A DNA stretch of 64,000 bases from Pirellulales bacterium (GTDB lineage Bacteria; Planctomycetota; Planctomycetia; Pirellulales; JACPPG01), in assembly GCA_036499395.1 (NCBI GenBank), contig DASYDW010000019.1, positions 124,001-188,000 of the forward strand, written 5' to 3'. Both the position numbers and the translations under genes were made by a program. The stretch's first letter is position 1, and the number at the start of each line of letters is the position of its first letter. The notes under the pieces were generated by a model, which did not search any database, was not told where the DNA came from, and saw only the letters and a program-made list of their open reading frames with translations. Shown piece after piece: positions 18,492-25,966 of this stretch.

Positions 18492-19913
18492 ATGAGACAC
18501 GATCAGCTTTCGACTGTTTCGTCAGCGGCCCGCCTGACGACGCTCGTTGCATTCGTCGTCTTTCTTATCTCGCCACAGTGCAATACCGCTGCGTCGGAAA
18601 CGCAGTCGGAAAAAGCGAACGTCGTCGACGTTGCTCCCGGGGACGAATCACGTCCAGCGCCTGCAGAATGTGCGCCGCTGGTCAGCGAAGTTCGCGTCAT
18701 TGGCAACGACGCCATTTCGGCCGGTTGGATCGTCGCCTCGATCAAGACCACGGCCGGCAAGCCGTTCGACGCCAAGACCATGGGCGCCGATACCAAGAAC
18801 CTGATGCGGACGGGCCGCTTCAAGGCGGTCAAGATGCGCCGCGAAAACCAGCCTGACGGCAAACTGCTGGTTATGATCGAAGTCGACGAAGGTACACCGC
18901 TGCGCTACATCAAAATCGAAGGCACGACGAAGTCCGACAAACTGCTCGTGAAACATTCAGGGCTGAAAGTCGGCGAGCCCTTCGATGCGACGATCACCGA
19001 GCAAGCGCGCAGGGCCGTTGAAGAGTATTTGCACGGCCGCGGCTATCCCCACGCGAAAGTCTCGATCCTCGAAGGAGACAAACCCGAAGACCATGGCGTT
19101 CGATTGCATGTCGACGAAGGAGAGCGATCGAAGTCCTTCGGTTTCGTGGCATCGCTGCCCGGTGGAGAGCAGCAACCCATCACGATGTCGTTCCACGGTG
19201 GCGTCGATCAGACGCGACTCGACAAGATAACCCGTCATGTCACCGACCATTACCGAGGATTGGGCTACTTTCGAGTTCGGGTCGGAAGTGAAGAAGCCTT
19301 TGATGACGACCACAACGTGGCCAGCGTTAAACTAGTGGTGAACCTCGGCCCGCGATTTGTCGTCAAGAAAGTCTCATTCGCCGGCAACCGGCTGCTCGCC
19401 GACAACCAACTCGATGTCGCGCTGCACTTGAAAGCCGGCGAGTTCTTCGATCAGTCGTGGCAAACCGCTGACGTCGCCCGGCTACGTGCCGCATACGCCG
19501 ACGAGTCGTATCACTTTTCAGAGATCAAGCCGCGGCTCTTGTTCTCGGACGAACCGGGCGAGTTGGAGCTGGTGTACGAAATCACTGAAGGCAATCAGTA
19601 CCGCATCGGACGCGTCGACTGCGACCTGAAGGGCGAAGATCAGGACCAACGCCAGAAGTTGTTACTCCAGGATTTTCCTTTGCCGGCCCAGGCCATCGCC
19701 GAGAGCAAGGCTTTTCGGAAATGGACGAGAACGGTGGACGCGACGACCTTTCAAGTGGTCCAAGACGCCGACGGAGCGTGCAAAGCCATTGTGCAAAAGT
19801 TCGGACCCAACGACCCAACTCCGCTGCCCGAACGCTTGCACGCCGGCGAGAGCATTGAAATCGAACTCCTGCCGGTGCCGGCACCGCTCGTGGGCTTGGA
19901 CGCTCAGAATTGA
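18492..19913 (+). CDS. Multi-POTRA exported protein without beta-barrel
   Basis: 473 aa from ATG 18492 with a signal peptide ending near 'CNTAASE'. At least three, probably four, POTRA-like units follow: 'RVIGNDAISAGWIVASIK', 'LRYIKIEGTTKSDKLLV', 'KKVSFAGNRLLADNQL' and a last one near 'YRIGRVDCDL', spaced as in BamA. The 'GRFKAVKMRRE' and 'HGRGYPHAKVSI' segments match the ends of POTRA helices and strands. There is no 16-strand barrel; the C-terminus is short. POTRA domains pass unfolded outer-membrane proteins to the barrel, so a stand-alone set could be a periplasmic adaptor. It is followed by dapF after 188 bp. Confidence 0.75.
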   Translation: MRHDQLSTVSSAARLTTLVAFVVFLISPQCNTAASETQSEKANVVDVAPGDESRPAPAECAPLVSEVRVIGNDAISAGWIVASIKTTAGKPFDAKTMGADTKNLMRTGRFKAVKMRRENQPDGKLLVMIEVDEGTPLRYIKIEGTTKSDKLLVKHSGLKVGEPFDATITEQARRAVEEYLHGRGYPHAKVSILEGDKPEDHGVRLHVDEGERSKSFGFVASLPGGEQQPITMSFHGGVDQTRLDKITRHVTDHYRGLGYFRVRVGSEEAFDDDHNVASVKLVVNLGPRFVVKKVSFAGNRLLADNQLDVALHLKAGEFFDQSWQTADVARLRAAYADESYHFSEIKPRLLFSDEPGELELVYEITEGNQYRIGRVDCDLKGEDQDQRQKLLLQDFPLPAQAIAESKAFRKWTRTVDATTFQVVQDADGACKAIVQKFGPNDPTPLPERLHAGESIEIELLPVPAPLVGLDAQN

Positions 19914-20101
19914 CCGCCAATCCAGGCGCGAAAACCGAGAAATCCAGAGGCGAAACCTGCATTTGCCCCTTCGGCCCGAACTCTCTAGAATCCCGCGTGT
20001 CCTGTGCGGCGGCAGACCCGCGATTCGCCCGTTTTGCCCGAGCCTGCGCGTCAGTTGTCGCATGCTCAATGCCACCACCGCCGACTCGTTCGGAGCCTGA
20101 T

Positions 20102-21010
20102 ATGCGATTTACCAAGATGCACGGAGCCGGCAACGACTACGTGTATGTCGATTGCTTCCGCGAGCCTGTGCCTGACGATCCGGCCGAAACGGCTCGGCAG
20201 ATTGCCGATCGCCATTTTGGAGTCGGAGGCGACGGACTGATCCTGATCTGCCCATCGACCGTGGCGGACGTCCGCATGCGGATGTTCAACGCCGACGGGT
20301 CAGAATCCGAAATGTGCGGCAACGGCATCCGCTGCGTCGCCAAGTACGTCTACGACCATGCAATAAGCCAGCGCCCCACACTGAAGATCGAAACCGGCGC
20401 TGGCGTTCTGGCGGTCGATCTGGAAATCGCCGACGGCGTGGCCGAGCGAGTCCGCGTGGACATGGGCCTGCCGATTCTGGAAGCCGCGAAGATCCCCGTC
20501 GCCGCGGCGCTCGGAGGAGCGGATCAGCGCGTCGTCAATGTTTCGCTCGACGCACATGCCAAATTGCCGATCGGTAATTCGTGGCAGAACGATTGCGGCT
20601 TCGACGGGCGCATCACTTGCGTCTCGACGGGCAACCCGCACGTCGTGCTCTACTGCGACCACGTCGCTGCGGTGCCGCTCACCACGGTCGGGCCGATCCT
20701 GGAAACGCTGGCGATCTTTCCCAAGCGAATCAACGTTCATTTTGTCGAGGTTCACTCCCCCACCGAAGTGACGATGCGCACTTGGGAGCGCGGCTCCGGC
20801 ATCACGCTCGCGTGCGGCACCGGCGCAAGTGCCGTGTGCGTCGCAGGTGCCCTGACCGGCAATAGCGCGCGGCGCATCCTGACACACCTGCCCGGCGGCG
20901 ACCTGGAACTGGAGTGGGCCGACAACGACCACATTTACATGACCGGCCCCGCTGCCGAAGTCTTCACTGGCCAATGGTCACCACCAATACCAGCAAACGC
21001 ACGCGTTTAG
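20102..21010 (+). CDS. dapF: Diaminopimelate epimerase
   Basis: Converts LL- to meso-diaminopimelate for lysine and peptidoglycan synthesis. 302 aa from ATG 20102; the open frame extends upstream but the family begins here ('MRFTKMHGAGNDYVYVD'). Both catalytic cysteines are present, in 'SEMCGNGIRC' and 'LACGTGASAVC', with 'STGNPHVV' between. Length is slightly above the usual 275. Its presence agrees with the finding that planctomycetes do make peptidoglycan precursors. It follows the POTRA gene on the same strand. Confidence 0.97.
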   Translation: MRFTKMHGAGNDYVYVDCFREPVPDDPAETARQIADRHFGVGGDGLILICPSTVADVRMRMFNADGSESEMCGNGIRCVAKYVYDHAISQRPTLKIETGAGVLAVDLEIADGVAERVRVDMGLPILEAAKIPVAAALGGADQRVVNVSLDAHAKLPIGNSWQNDCGFDGRITCVSTGNPHVVLYCDHVAAVPLTTVGPILETLAIFPKRINVHFVEVHSPTEVTMRTWERGSGITLACGTGASAVCVAGALTGNSARRILTHLPGGDLELEWADNDHIYMTGPAAEVFTGQWSPPIPANARV

Positions 21011-21052
21011 CCACTCTCCCTCCGGAAGAGAGATCGGGCGAATAGTCAAAAA

Positions 21053-21085
21053 CCCCTCTCCCTCTGGGAGAGGGCAGGGTGAGGG
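21053..21085. repeat. REP-like palindromic repeat, copy 2
   Basis: Same core as the unit at 3084-3117 (cctctccctctgggagagg then cagggtgaggg). It forms a pair with the inverted variant at 21121-21154. Confidence 0.8.
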
Positions 21086-21120
21086 CGAACAACTAACGAC
21101 CATCAACTCGAAACAGTTCC

Positions 21121-21154
21121 CCCTCACCTAACCTCTCCCCCACGGGGGAGAGGG
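21121..21154. repeat. REP-like palindromic repeat, inverted variant
   Basis: ccctcacctaacctctcccccacgggggagaggg: the G-rich tail seen in the other copies is here on the left as its complement, so this unit is inverted relative to 21053-21085, 35 bp away. A degenerate relative may lie at about 21012-21034. Confidence 0.7.
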
Positions 21155-21232
21155 ATTAATCGGAAAAAAACCAGCGCTGCCCACAGCGCACCTTACGAAA
21201 CCATTCATCCGTATGGCAAGGACGCCTGATCG

Positions 21233-22039
21233 ATGAAGATTCATAGCCGCACGCTTGTCAAATCGCTCGCCTTGACGGCGGTCACCACGGTGCGTTCCTG
21301 GATGGGCACGCTCGACTATCGAGTGTCGTTCTATGATCCCACGATCGATCCGGTGGACCCGCGCTGCCACGGCCAGAAGATCTATATTTTCTGGCACGAG
21401 TACATACTTTTCCCGATCTACTTGCGCGGCCATTGCAATCTGGCCATGCTCCTCAGCCAGCACAATGACGCCGATGTGCTCAGCCATGTCGCGCATCACC
21501 TGGGATTCGAATTCGTACGTGGCTCGTCGCGCCGTGGTGGTGCCGCGGCACTGCGCGAGCTGCTGGCCAAAAGCGAGAAGATGCACCTCACGATCACGCC
21601 CGACGGTCCGCGCGGCCCGCGCCGCCGCCTGGCGCAGGGCCCGGTCTATCTCGCGTCGAAACTGGGCATTCCGGTTGTGCCGATGGGATTCGGCTACGAT
21701 CGCCCGTGGCGATTCCGCAGTTGGGACCGCTTCGCCATACCACGCCCTTTTTCGCGCGCCCGGGCTGTCGTCAGCCCGATGATGAATATCCCGCCCGACC
21801 TGGACCGCGACGGTATCGAACACTACCGCCGCGAAGTCGAACGGATGCTCAACCGGCTGACGCTCGAAGCCGAAGCCTGGGCCGAAGCCGGCACACGTAA
21901 AGTCAACGAATACGTCCCACGCCGCGAACGCGCCGGCGTCGGCCGCGAGACGGCCCCGGGCTGGCCACTCGTGCCCTCCGCCGAAGAGATAAGAAGGAAT
22001 GCACAACTGAGACACGGAGGCACGGAGTTGGCGGCTTAG
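21233..22039 (+). CDS. DUF374 lysophospholipid acyltransferase-like protein
   Basis: 268 aa, membrane-associated acyltransferase of the DUF374 branch near LpxL-type enzymes. 'IYIFWHEYILFPIYL' carries the family's W-H block, 'GSSRRGGAAALREL' the second and 'ITPDGPRGPRRRLAQG' the third, with 'SKLGIPVVPMGFGYDRPWRF' after it. The role is probably acylation in lipid or lipid A-like synthesis. The last ten or so codons, 'RHGGTELAA', are encoded by a dispersed repeat (gacacggaggcacggag, 22010-22026), so the C-terminus was probably changed by repeat insertion. Confidence 0.85.
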   Translation: MKIHSRTLVKSLALTAVTTVRSWMGTLDYRVSFYDPTIDPVDPRCHGQKIYIFWHEYILFPIYLRGHCNLAMLLSQHNDADVLSHVAHHLGFEFVRGSSRRGGAAALRELLAKSEKMHLTITPDGPRGPRRRLAQGPVYLASKLGIPVVPMGFGYDRPWRFRSWDRFAIPRPFSRARAVVSPMMNIPPDLDRDGIEHYRREVERMLNRLTLEAEAWAEAGTRKVNEYVPRRERAGVGRETAPGWPLVPSAEEIRRNAQLRHGGTELAA

Positions 22040-22138
22040 CAATCCGTCTCGATTAACGGGGTCACAGTCGCCGTGAAAACTCGACACCTCCCCATTCATC
22101 ATTCTGCTTTTCTTCTCCATGCCTCGGTGGTGAACCCC
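22009..22138. repeat. Imperfect inverted repeat of the 'accgaggcacggag' family
   Basis: Left arm gagacacggaggcacggag (about 22008-22026), inside the end of the acyltransferase gene; right arm ctccatgcctcggtggtg (about 22117-22134). They pair imperfectly and resemble the arms of the larger element at 37677-37882. Confidence 0.5.
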
Positions 22139-22178
22139 GCTGGTATTCACCATCAAGCGCGGCGGATATATTTCTCGT

Positions 22179-23402
22179 ATGTCCGCCGAATTGATTTCCT
22201 CCGAACAAACGCCCGTCCTCTCGGTCGGTGATCTCACCGAGCAGATCAAAGGGGTCCTGGAAGGAACCTTTCCGGACGTATGGGTCTCGGGCGAGATCTC
22301 GAATCTCTCTCGCCCGCAGTCGGGACACTATTATCTCACGCTCAAAGATGATCAGGCCCAGATCCGCGCCGTGATGTGGCGCACTGCCGCGGCGCGCGTC
22401 CGCTTTGAGCTGGAAGACGGGCTCGAAGTCATCTGCCAGGGAAGCGTCGACGTCTATGCCCCGCGCGGCAGTTACCAACTCGTCATTCGGCAGATCGAAC
22501 CCAAGGGCATTGGCGCTCTGGAATTGGCTCTGCGCAAGTTGCGCGAGCGGCTGGCCGCCGAGGGGCTGTTCGCCGCCGAGCGCAAGCGCCCCCTGCCCCG
22601 TTTCCCGCGCGCGATCGCTTTCGTCACCAGCCCCACGGGCGCCGCGGTGCGCGATTTCTTGGAAGTCTTGCGGCGCCGATGGCGCGGCGCGCATGTCATC
22701 ATCGTTCCGACGCGTGTCCAAGGGGACGGCGCCAGTCGCGAAATTGCCGCCGCGATCGAAGCGGCCAATCGCCTTCCGCTGCCGATCGATTGCCTGGTGG
22801 TGGGGCGTGGCGGCGGAAGCCTGGAAGACCTGTGGGCCTTCAACGAAGAGCCCGTGATCCGCGCGATCCATGCTTCGCGCATTCCCGTGATTTCGGCCGT
22901 GGGGCATGAAATCGACGTCACGCTCGCGGACCTGGTCGCCGACGTTCGTGCGCTCACGCCTAGCGAAGCCGCCGAGCGAGTGGCCCCTTCGTCGGACGAC
23001 CTCGCCGCGGCCTTGACGGTTTGCCATCGCCGATTGACCGCCGCGCTGCGCTCGATGTCCGCAGCGGCGCGCGCGCGACTGACTTCGCTGGAAAACCGCC
23101 GGGCGTTCCGCCGTCCCTTCGATCGCCTTCATGATCTCGCGCAGCGGCTCGACGAACTCTCGACGCGCAATACGCGCGTGATGCGCCGGCACCTGCGCGA
23201 CGCCCGGCAGCGGACCGACCATTTCGCGGCGCAGCTCGAATCGCTCAGCCCGCTGGGCGTGCTGGCCCGGGGCTACAGCCTGACGCGCCGCGCTGTGGAC
23301 AACCAGATCATTCGCGACGCCAAGGAACTCGCAATCGGCGACCGCATCGTCACACGATTCGCCACCGGCGAAGCCACCAGCCGCATCGAAGCGATCGAGT
23401 AG
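22179..23402 (+). CDS. xseA: Exodeoxyribonuclease VII large subunit
   Basis: Degrades single-stranded DNA with the small subunit XseB. 407 aa from ATG 22179. An OB-fold domain leads ('DVWVSGEISNLSRPQSGH', about 32-49), then the catalytic core with 'ALPRFPRAIAFVTSPTGAA'-like sequence, 'VVGRGGGSLEDLWAFNEE' and 'PVISAVGHEIDVTLADL', all characteristic. Helical coiled-coil arms end the protein. Slightly shorter than the E. coli 456 aa because of a reduced arm. No xseB gene is adjacent, which is unusual; it may be elsewhere. Confidence 0.96.
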   Translation: MSAELISSEQTPVLSVGDLTEQIKGVLEGTFPDVWVSGEISNLSRPQSGHYYLTLKDDQAQIRAVMWRTAAARVRFELEDGLEVICQGSVDVYAPRGSYQLVIRQIEPKGIGALELALRKLRERLAAEGLFAAERKRPLPRFPRAIAFVTSPTGAAVRDFLEVLRRRWRGAHVIIVPTRVQGDGASREIAAAIEAANRLPLPIDCLVVGRGGGSLEDLWAFNEEPVIRAIHASRIPVISAVGHEIDVTLADLVADVRALTPSEAAERVAPSSDDLAAALTVCHRRLTAALRSMSAAARARLTSLENRRAFRRPFDRLHDLAQRLDELSTRNTRVMRRHLRDARQRTDHFAAQLESLSPLGVLARGYSLTRRAVDNQIIRDAKELAIGDRIVTRFATGEATSRIEAIE

Positions 23403-23414
23403 CCATCTACCTTA

Positions 23415-23447
23415 CCCCTCTCCCTCTGGGAGAGGCCGGGTGAGGGG
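23415..23447. repeat. REP-like palindromic repeat, copy 3
   Basis: Same element as 3084-3117 with one change (gccggg for gcaggg). It begins 12 bp after the xseA stop codon and could act as a 3' hairpin for that transcript. Confidence 0.8.
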
Positions 23448-23554
23448 TACCCCACAAGTTGATCGTAAACCTGCGTCTGCCCCGAGAAGGCGAGCGGTTT
23501 GAAAAAGACTTATTGAAAAGATCGAATTAACGGTTCTCATTAAGGAGAAGCTTG

Positions 23555-24238
23555 ATGACCACTTTGATGACATGCTTGTTGGCGACGACTGTTCTCACGG
23601 CGGATGTTATTGCCGAGCGATGGGATAAGGCGATCGCGGCTTTTGAGGAGCAAGACAAGACTTCGCCGCCGGCGCAGGACGGCCTGGTGTTTGTCGGCAG
23701 CTCGTCGATCCGACTGTGGGATTTGAAGAAGGGATTGCCTGACCTACCATGCACGAACCGGGGCTTCGGCGGGTCGCAGATGGCGGATTCGGCCTACTTC
23801 GCCGATCGGATCGTCATTCCCTATAAGCCGCGCGTTGTCGTAGTCTTCGCCGGTGGGAACGATATCGCGGCCGGCAAAACGCCCGAGCAAGTGGCCGAGG
23901 ATTTTCAATCGCTGGTGGGCAAGATTCACACGGCGCTACCGAAGACGAAGATCTATTTCGTATCGCTGTTCCCCAGCGTCGCGCGTCAAAAGATTGACGG
24001 AAAGTTGAAGCAGGCGAATACGCTCATCGAGGCGTTCACGAAAACCGATCCACGCCTGGGCTATATCGACACCCGCACGCGCATGACCGCCGCCGACGGC
24101 GGACCGCGCCCGGAATTGCTTCGGGCCGACAAACTGCACATGAACGATGCCGGCTATGCGATCTGGAACGAAATCGTAGGCCCTGTGGCGCGCGAGGCGT
24201 ACGCAAAATCAACCGCCGCCGCAGACGAGAAGAAGTGA
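23555..24238 (+). CDS. GDSL/SGNH-family esterase, probably exported
   Basis: 227 aa. ATG at 23555 (second codon of the open frame) has aggag 7 bp upstream. A short hydrophobic N-terminus ('MTTLMTCLLATTVLTADV') may be a signal peptide. SGNH blocks: Ser in 'VFVGSSSIRLWD', 'RGFGGSQMAD' as block II, Asn in 'FAGGNDIAAG', and the Asp-His pair in 'ADKLHMNDAGY'. These form the catalytic set of platelet-activating-factor acetylhydrolase-like esterases that remove acyl or acetyl groups from sugars or lipids. Substrate unknown. It converges on the NHL gene with a 38-bp gap. Confidence 0.88.
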   Translation: MTTLMTCLLATTVLTADVIAERWDKAIAAFEEQDKTSPPAQDGLVFVGSSSIRLWDLKKGLPDLPCTNRGFGGSQMADSAYFADRIVIPYKPRVVVVFAGGNDIAAGKTPEQVAEDFQSLVGKIHTALPKTKIYFVSLFPSVARQKIDGKLKQANTLIEAFTKTDPRLGYIDTRTRMTAADGGPRPELLRADKLHMNDAGYAIWNEIVGPVAREAYAKSTAAADEKK

Positions 24239-24276
24239 AACCACGAATGAAACGTGTTTAAAACGCAATTCGTTTC

Positions 24277-25368
24277 TTACGGCGGTAGCGCGAACTTTTG
24301 GATGCGATGATTGAACGCGTCGACGATGTACAGGTCGCCGTGGCTGTCGAAGGCCAAGCCGTGTGGAGCGTAGAATTGGCCGGGCTTCGTTCCTTCTTCG
24401 CCGAAGCCTAGCTGATACACGCCATTCGCGGTAAAGCGTTGGATCCGGCCACCGATGGTGCTGATCCACAATCGTCCGCGCTTGTCGAAGCCGAGGCCGG
24501 TCGGCCCTTGCATGTTTAGCTTTTCGAAGGCCGTGAAGAAGCCGCCGAACTTGCCGGGTGCGACCTCGTTGTCGCCCCAGGCACTCAGGAATTCGCCGCG
24601 CGAAGTAAACTTTTGTACCCGGCCTAGCGGAGCTTCGGTGGTGTAAACGTTGCCTTGCGGATCGCAGGCCAGGAACGTGGGGCCGGCGAAGAACGCTTTC
24701 GGGTGGGGATTGCCGCCGAACTGGCCAGGCTCGAGTCCCTTGCTTCCCCATTTGGCAATGAACTTCCCCTGTGTATCGAAAACCTGGACGCGGCGATTGC
24801 ACTGATCCGCCACGTACACCCGCTGGTCGCGGCTGATCACGATGCCGCCGGGCATGTCGAATTCGCCGTCGCCCTGCCCAAATTTTCCCCACTCGCGCAG
24901 CGGCTTACCGGTGGCATTGAAGACGGCCACCTTGTCGCGCTTGCGATCCTCTTCGAAGCGCGACGGTGGAATACCGGCGTGAGTAACATAAATATTCCCT
25001 TCACGATCGAAGGTTATCCCGCCTGGGAAAGCCGAGACAGGAAACGCGGCCAGAAATTCTCCATCGGTCGCGAACTTCTGCACGCGCGAGTTATAGAAGT
25101 CCGTGACAAAGACCTCGTCCGCGGCACTAACAGCGATGCCGATCGGGAAATTGAACTCCCCGGCGGCCGACCCCAGCCCGCCCCACTCGCGGAGGAATTT
25201 CGGGGAGTCCGCCACCGGCTCGGTGGCGCTTGACGGGATCGAAAGCCAAGGGACCAAAGCGAAGAGCAAAGGCGTAAGCAAACGCAGAGAAGCGAGGAAA
25301 ATGGTGAATTGCTGCAGCACGTGACGTGCGTTGATATACGGCAAGCAATTGTGATGAACTGTTCGCAT
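24277..25368 (-). CDS. Exported NHL-repeat beta-propeller protein
   Basis: 363 aa, predicted six-bladed propeller. A hydrophobic N-terminal segment (about 20-47, ending 'SIPSSATEP') is a likely signal peptide. Repeats of the form 'GEFNFPIGIAVSAADEVFV', 'GGIVISRDQRVYVADQ', 'GRVQKF', 'APHGLAFDSHGDLYIVD' recur five or six times from residue 70 onward. NHL propellers bind proteins or carbohydrates, and some are lyases; no active site can be named. ATG at 25368. Confidence 0.85.
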   Translation of the reverse strand: MRTVHHNCLPYINARHVLQQFTIFLASLRLLTPLLFALVPWLSIPSSATEPVADSPKFLREWGGLGSAAGEFNFPIGIAVSAADEVFVTDFYNSRVQKFATDGEFLAAFPVSAFPGGITFDREGNIYVTHAGIPPSRFEEDRKRDKVAVFNATGKPLREWGKFGQGDGEFDMPGGIVISRDQRVYVADQCNRRVQVFDTQGKFIAKWGSKGLEPGQFGGNPHPKAFFAGPTFLACDPQGNVYTTEAPLGRVQKFTSRGEFLSAWGDNEVAPGKFGGFFTAFEKLNMQGPTGLGFDKRGRLWISTIGGRIQRFTANGVYQLGFGEEGTKPGQFYAPHGLAFDSHGDLYIVDAFNHRIQKFALPP

Positions 25369-25512
25369 AGTGCCACCGGTGCGAGATCATTACGAAATCA
25401 AGCGTAATGACGTCGAAAGAGAAAGACTAGCACCACCAAGGCAGTGAATCCCACGAATCTGATTGGGACCGCGATGCCTGTTGTCCCGTTTGAACGACGG
25501 GCTACGACTCGC

Positions 25513-25914
25513 TCAGGAAGTCGGTTCAATGGGATAAGACGTTATTTCCAGTTGGATTCCCTTGCCGGCCAGGGCTGAGATCATGGCTGGCGATATGATC
25601 GAACTCGAATACGGCGTCAGAAAGTACACCGCGACATCTAGGGTCACGGTAATGTCATCCGGACTTGTCGCGAGCAGGTCTGCACAAGCCGAAGGCATGT
25701 CATTCAGCAGTTGCACGGACTGCACTTCGAGCGCGGCACTGGGATCAAGAGAGTTGGCGCGCCAAATCGTGACGTCCCACGACTTTCCACTCGGGTGACG
25801 CGCGCCCTTATCATGCGATCCTGCCTGCGGCGGCCGTCCCAGGGCGGTCGCCAACTCTGCAAGCGACATCCTCTTGCTGGTAACCACTAGAGAGACTTCC
25901 GTTTTCCTCCGCAT
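25513..25914 (-). CDS. Small protein, possible DUF4279 domain
   Basis: 133 aa. The layout 'SLAELATALGRPPQAGSHDKG', then 'SWDVTIWRAN', then 'QSVQLLNDMPSACADLL' and a closing beta-alpha unit 'LDVAVYFLTPY...PAMISALAGKGIQLEITSY' resembles DUF4279, a fold also found among toxin-immunity proteins. No toxin gene is adjacent. There is no strong ribosome binding site; M16 is a possible later start. It precedes lepA in the map, 52 bp from the lepA stop, and could be read from the same transcript. Confidence 0.55.
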   Translation of the reverse strand: MRRKTEVSLVVTSKRMSLAELATALGRPPQAGSHDKGARHPSGKSWDVTIWRANSLDPSAALEVQSVQLLNDMPSACADLLATSPDDITVTLDVAVYFLTPYSSSIISPAMISALAGKGIQLEITSYPIEPTS

Positions 25915-25966
25915 GCGGATCTCTCGAGAAGGTGGTGGTTAGCTTGCCTGCGCCGACGTAAGGCGG

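Noticed and set aside
21128..22249. 373-aa minus-strand open frame
   Set aside because: Opposite the DUF374 acyltransferase, which has all its sequence blocks.
22062..23222. 386-aa minus-strand open frame
   Set aside because: Opposite xseA.
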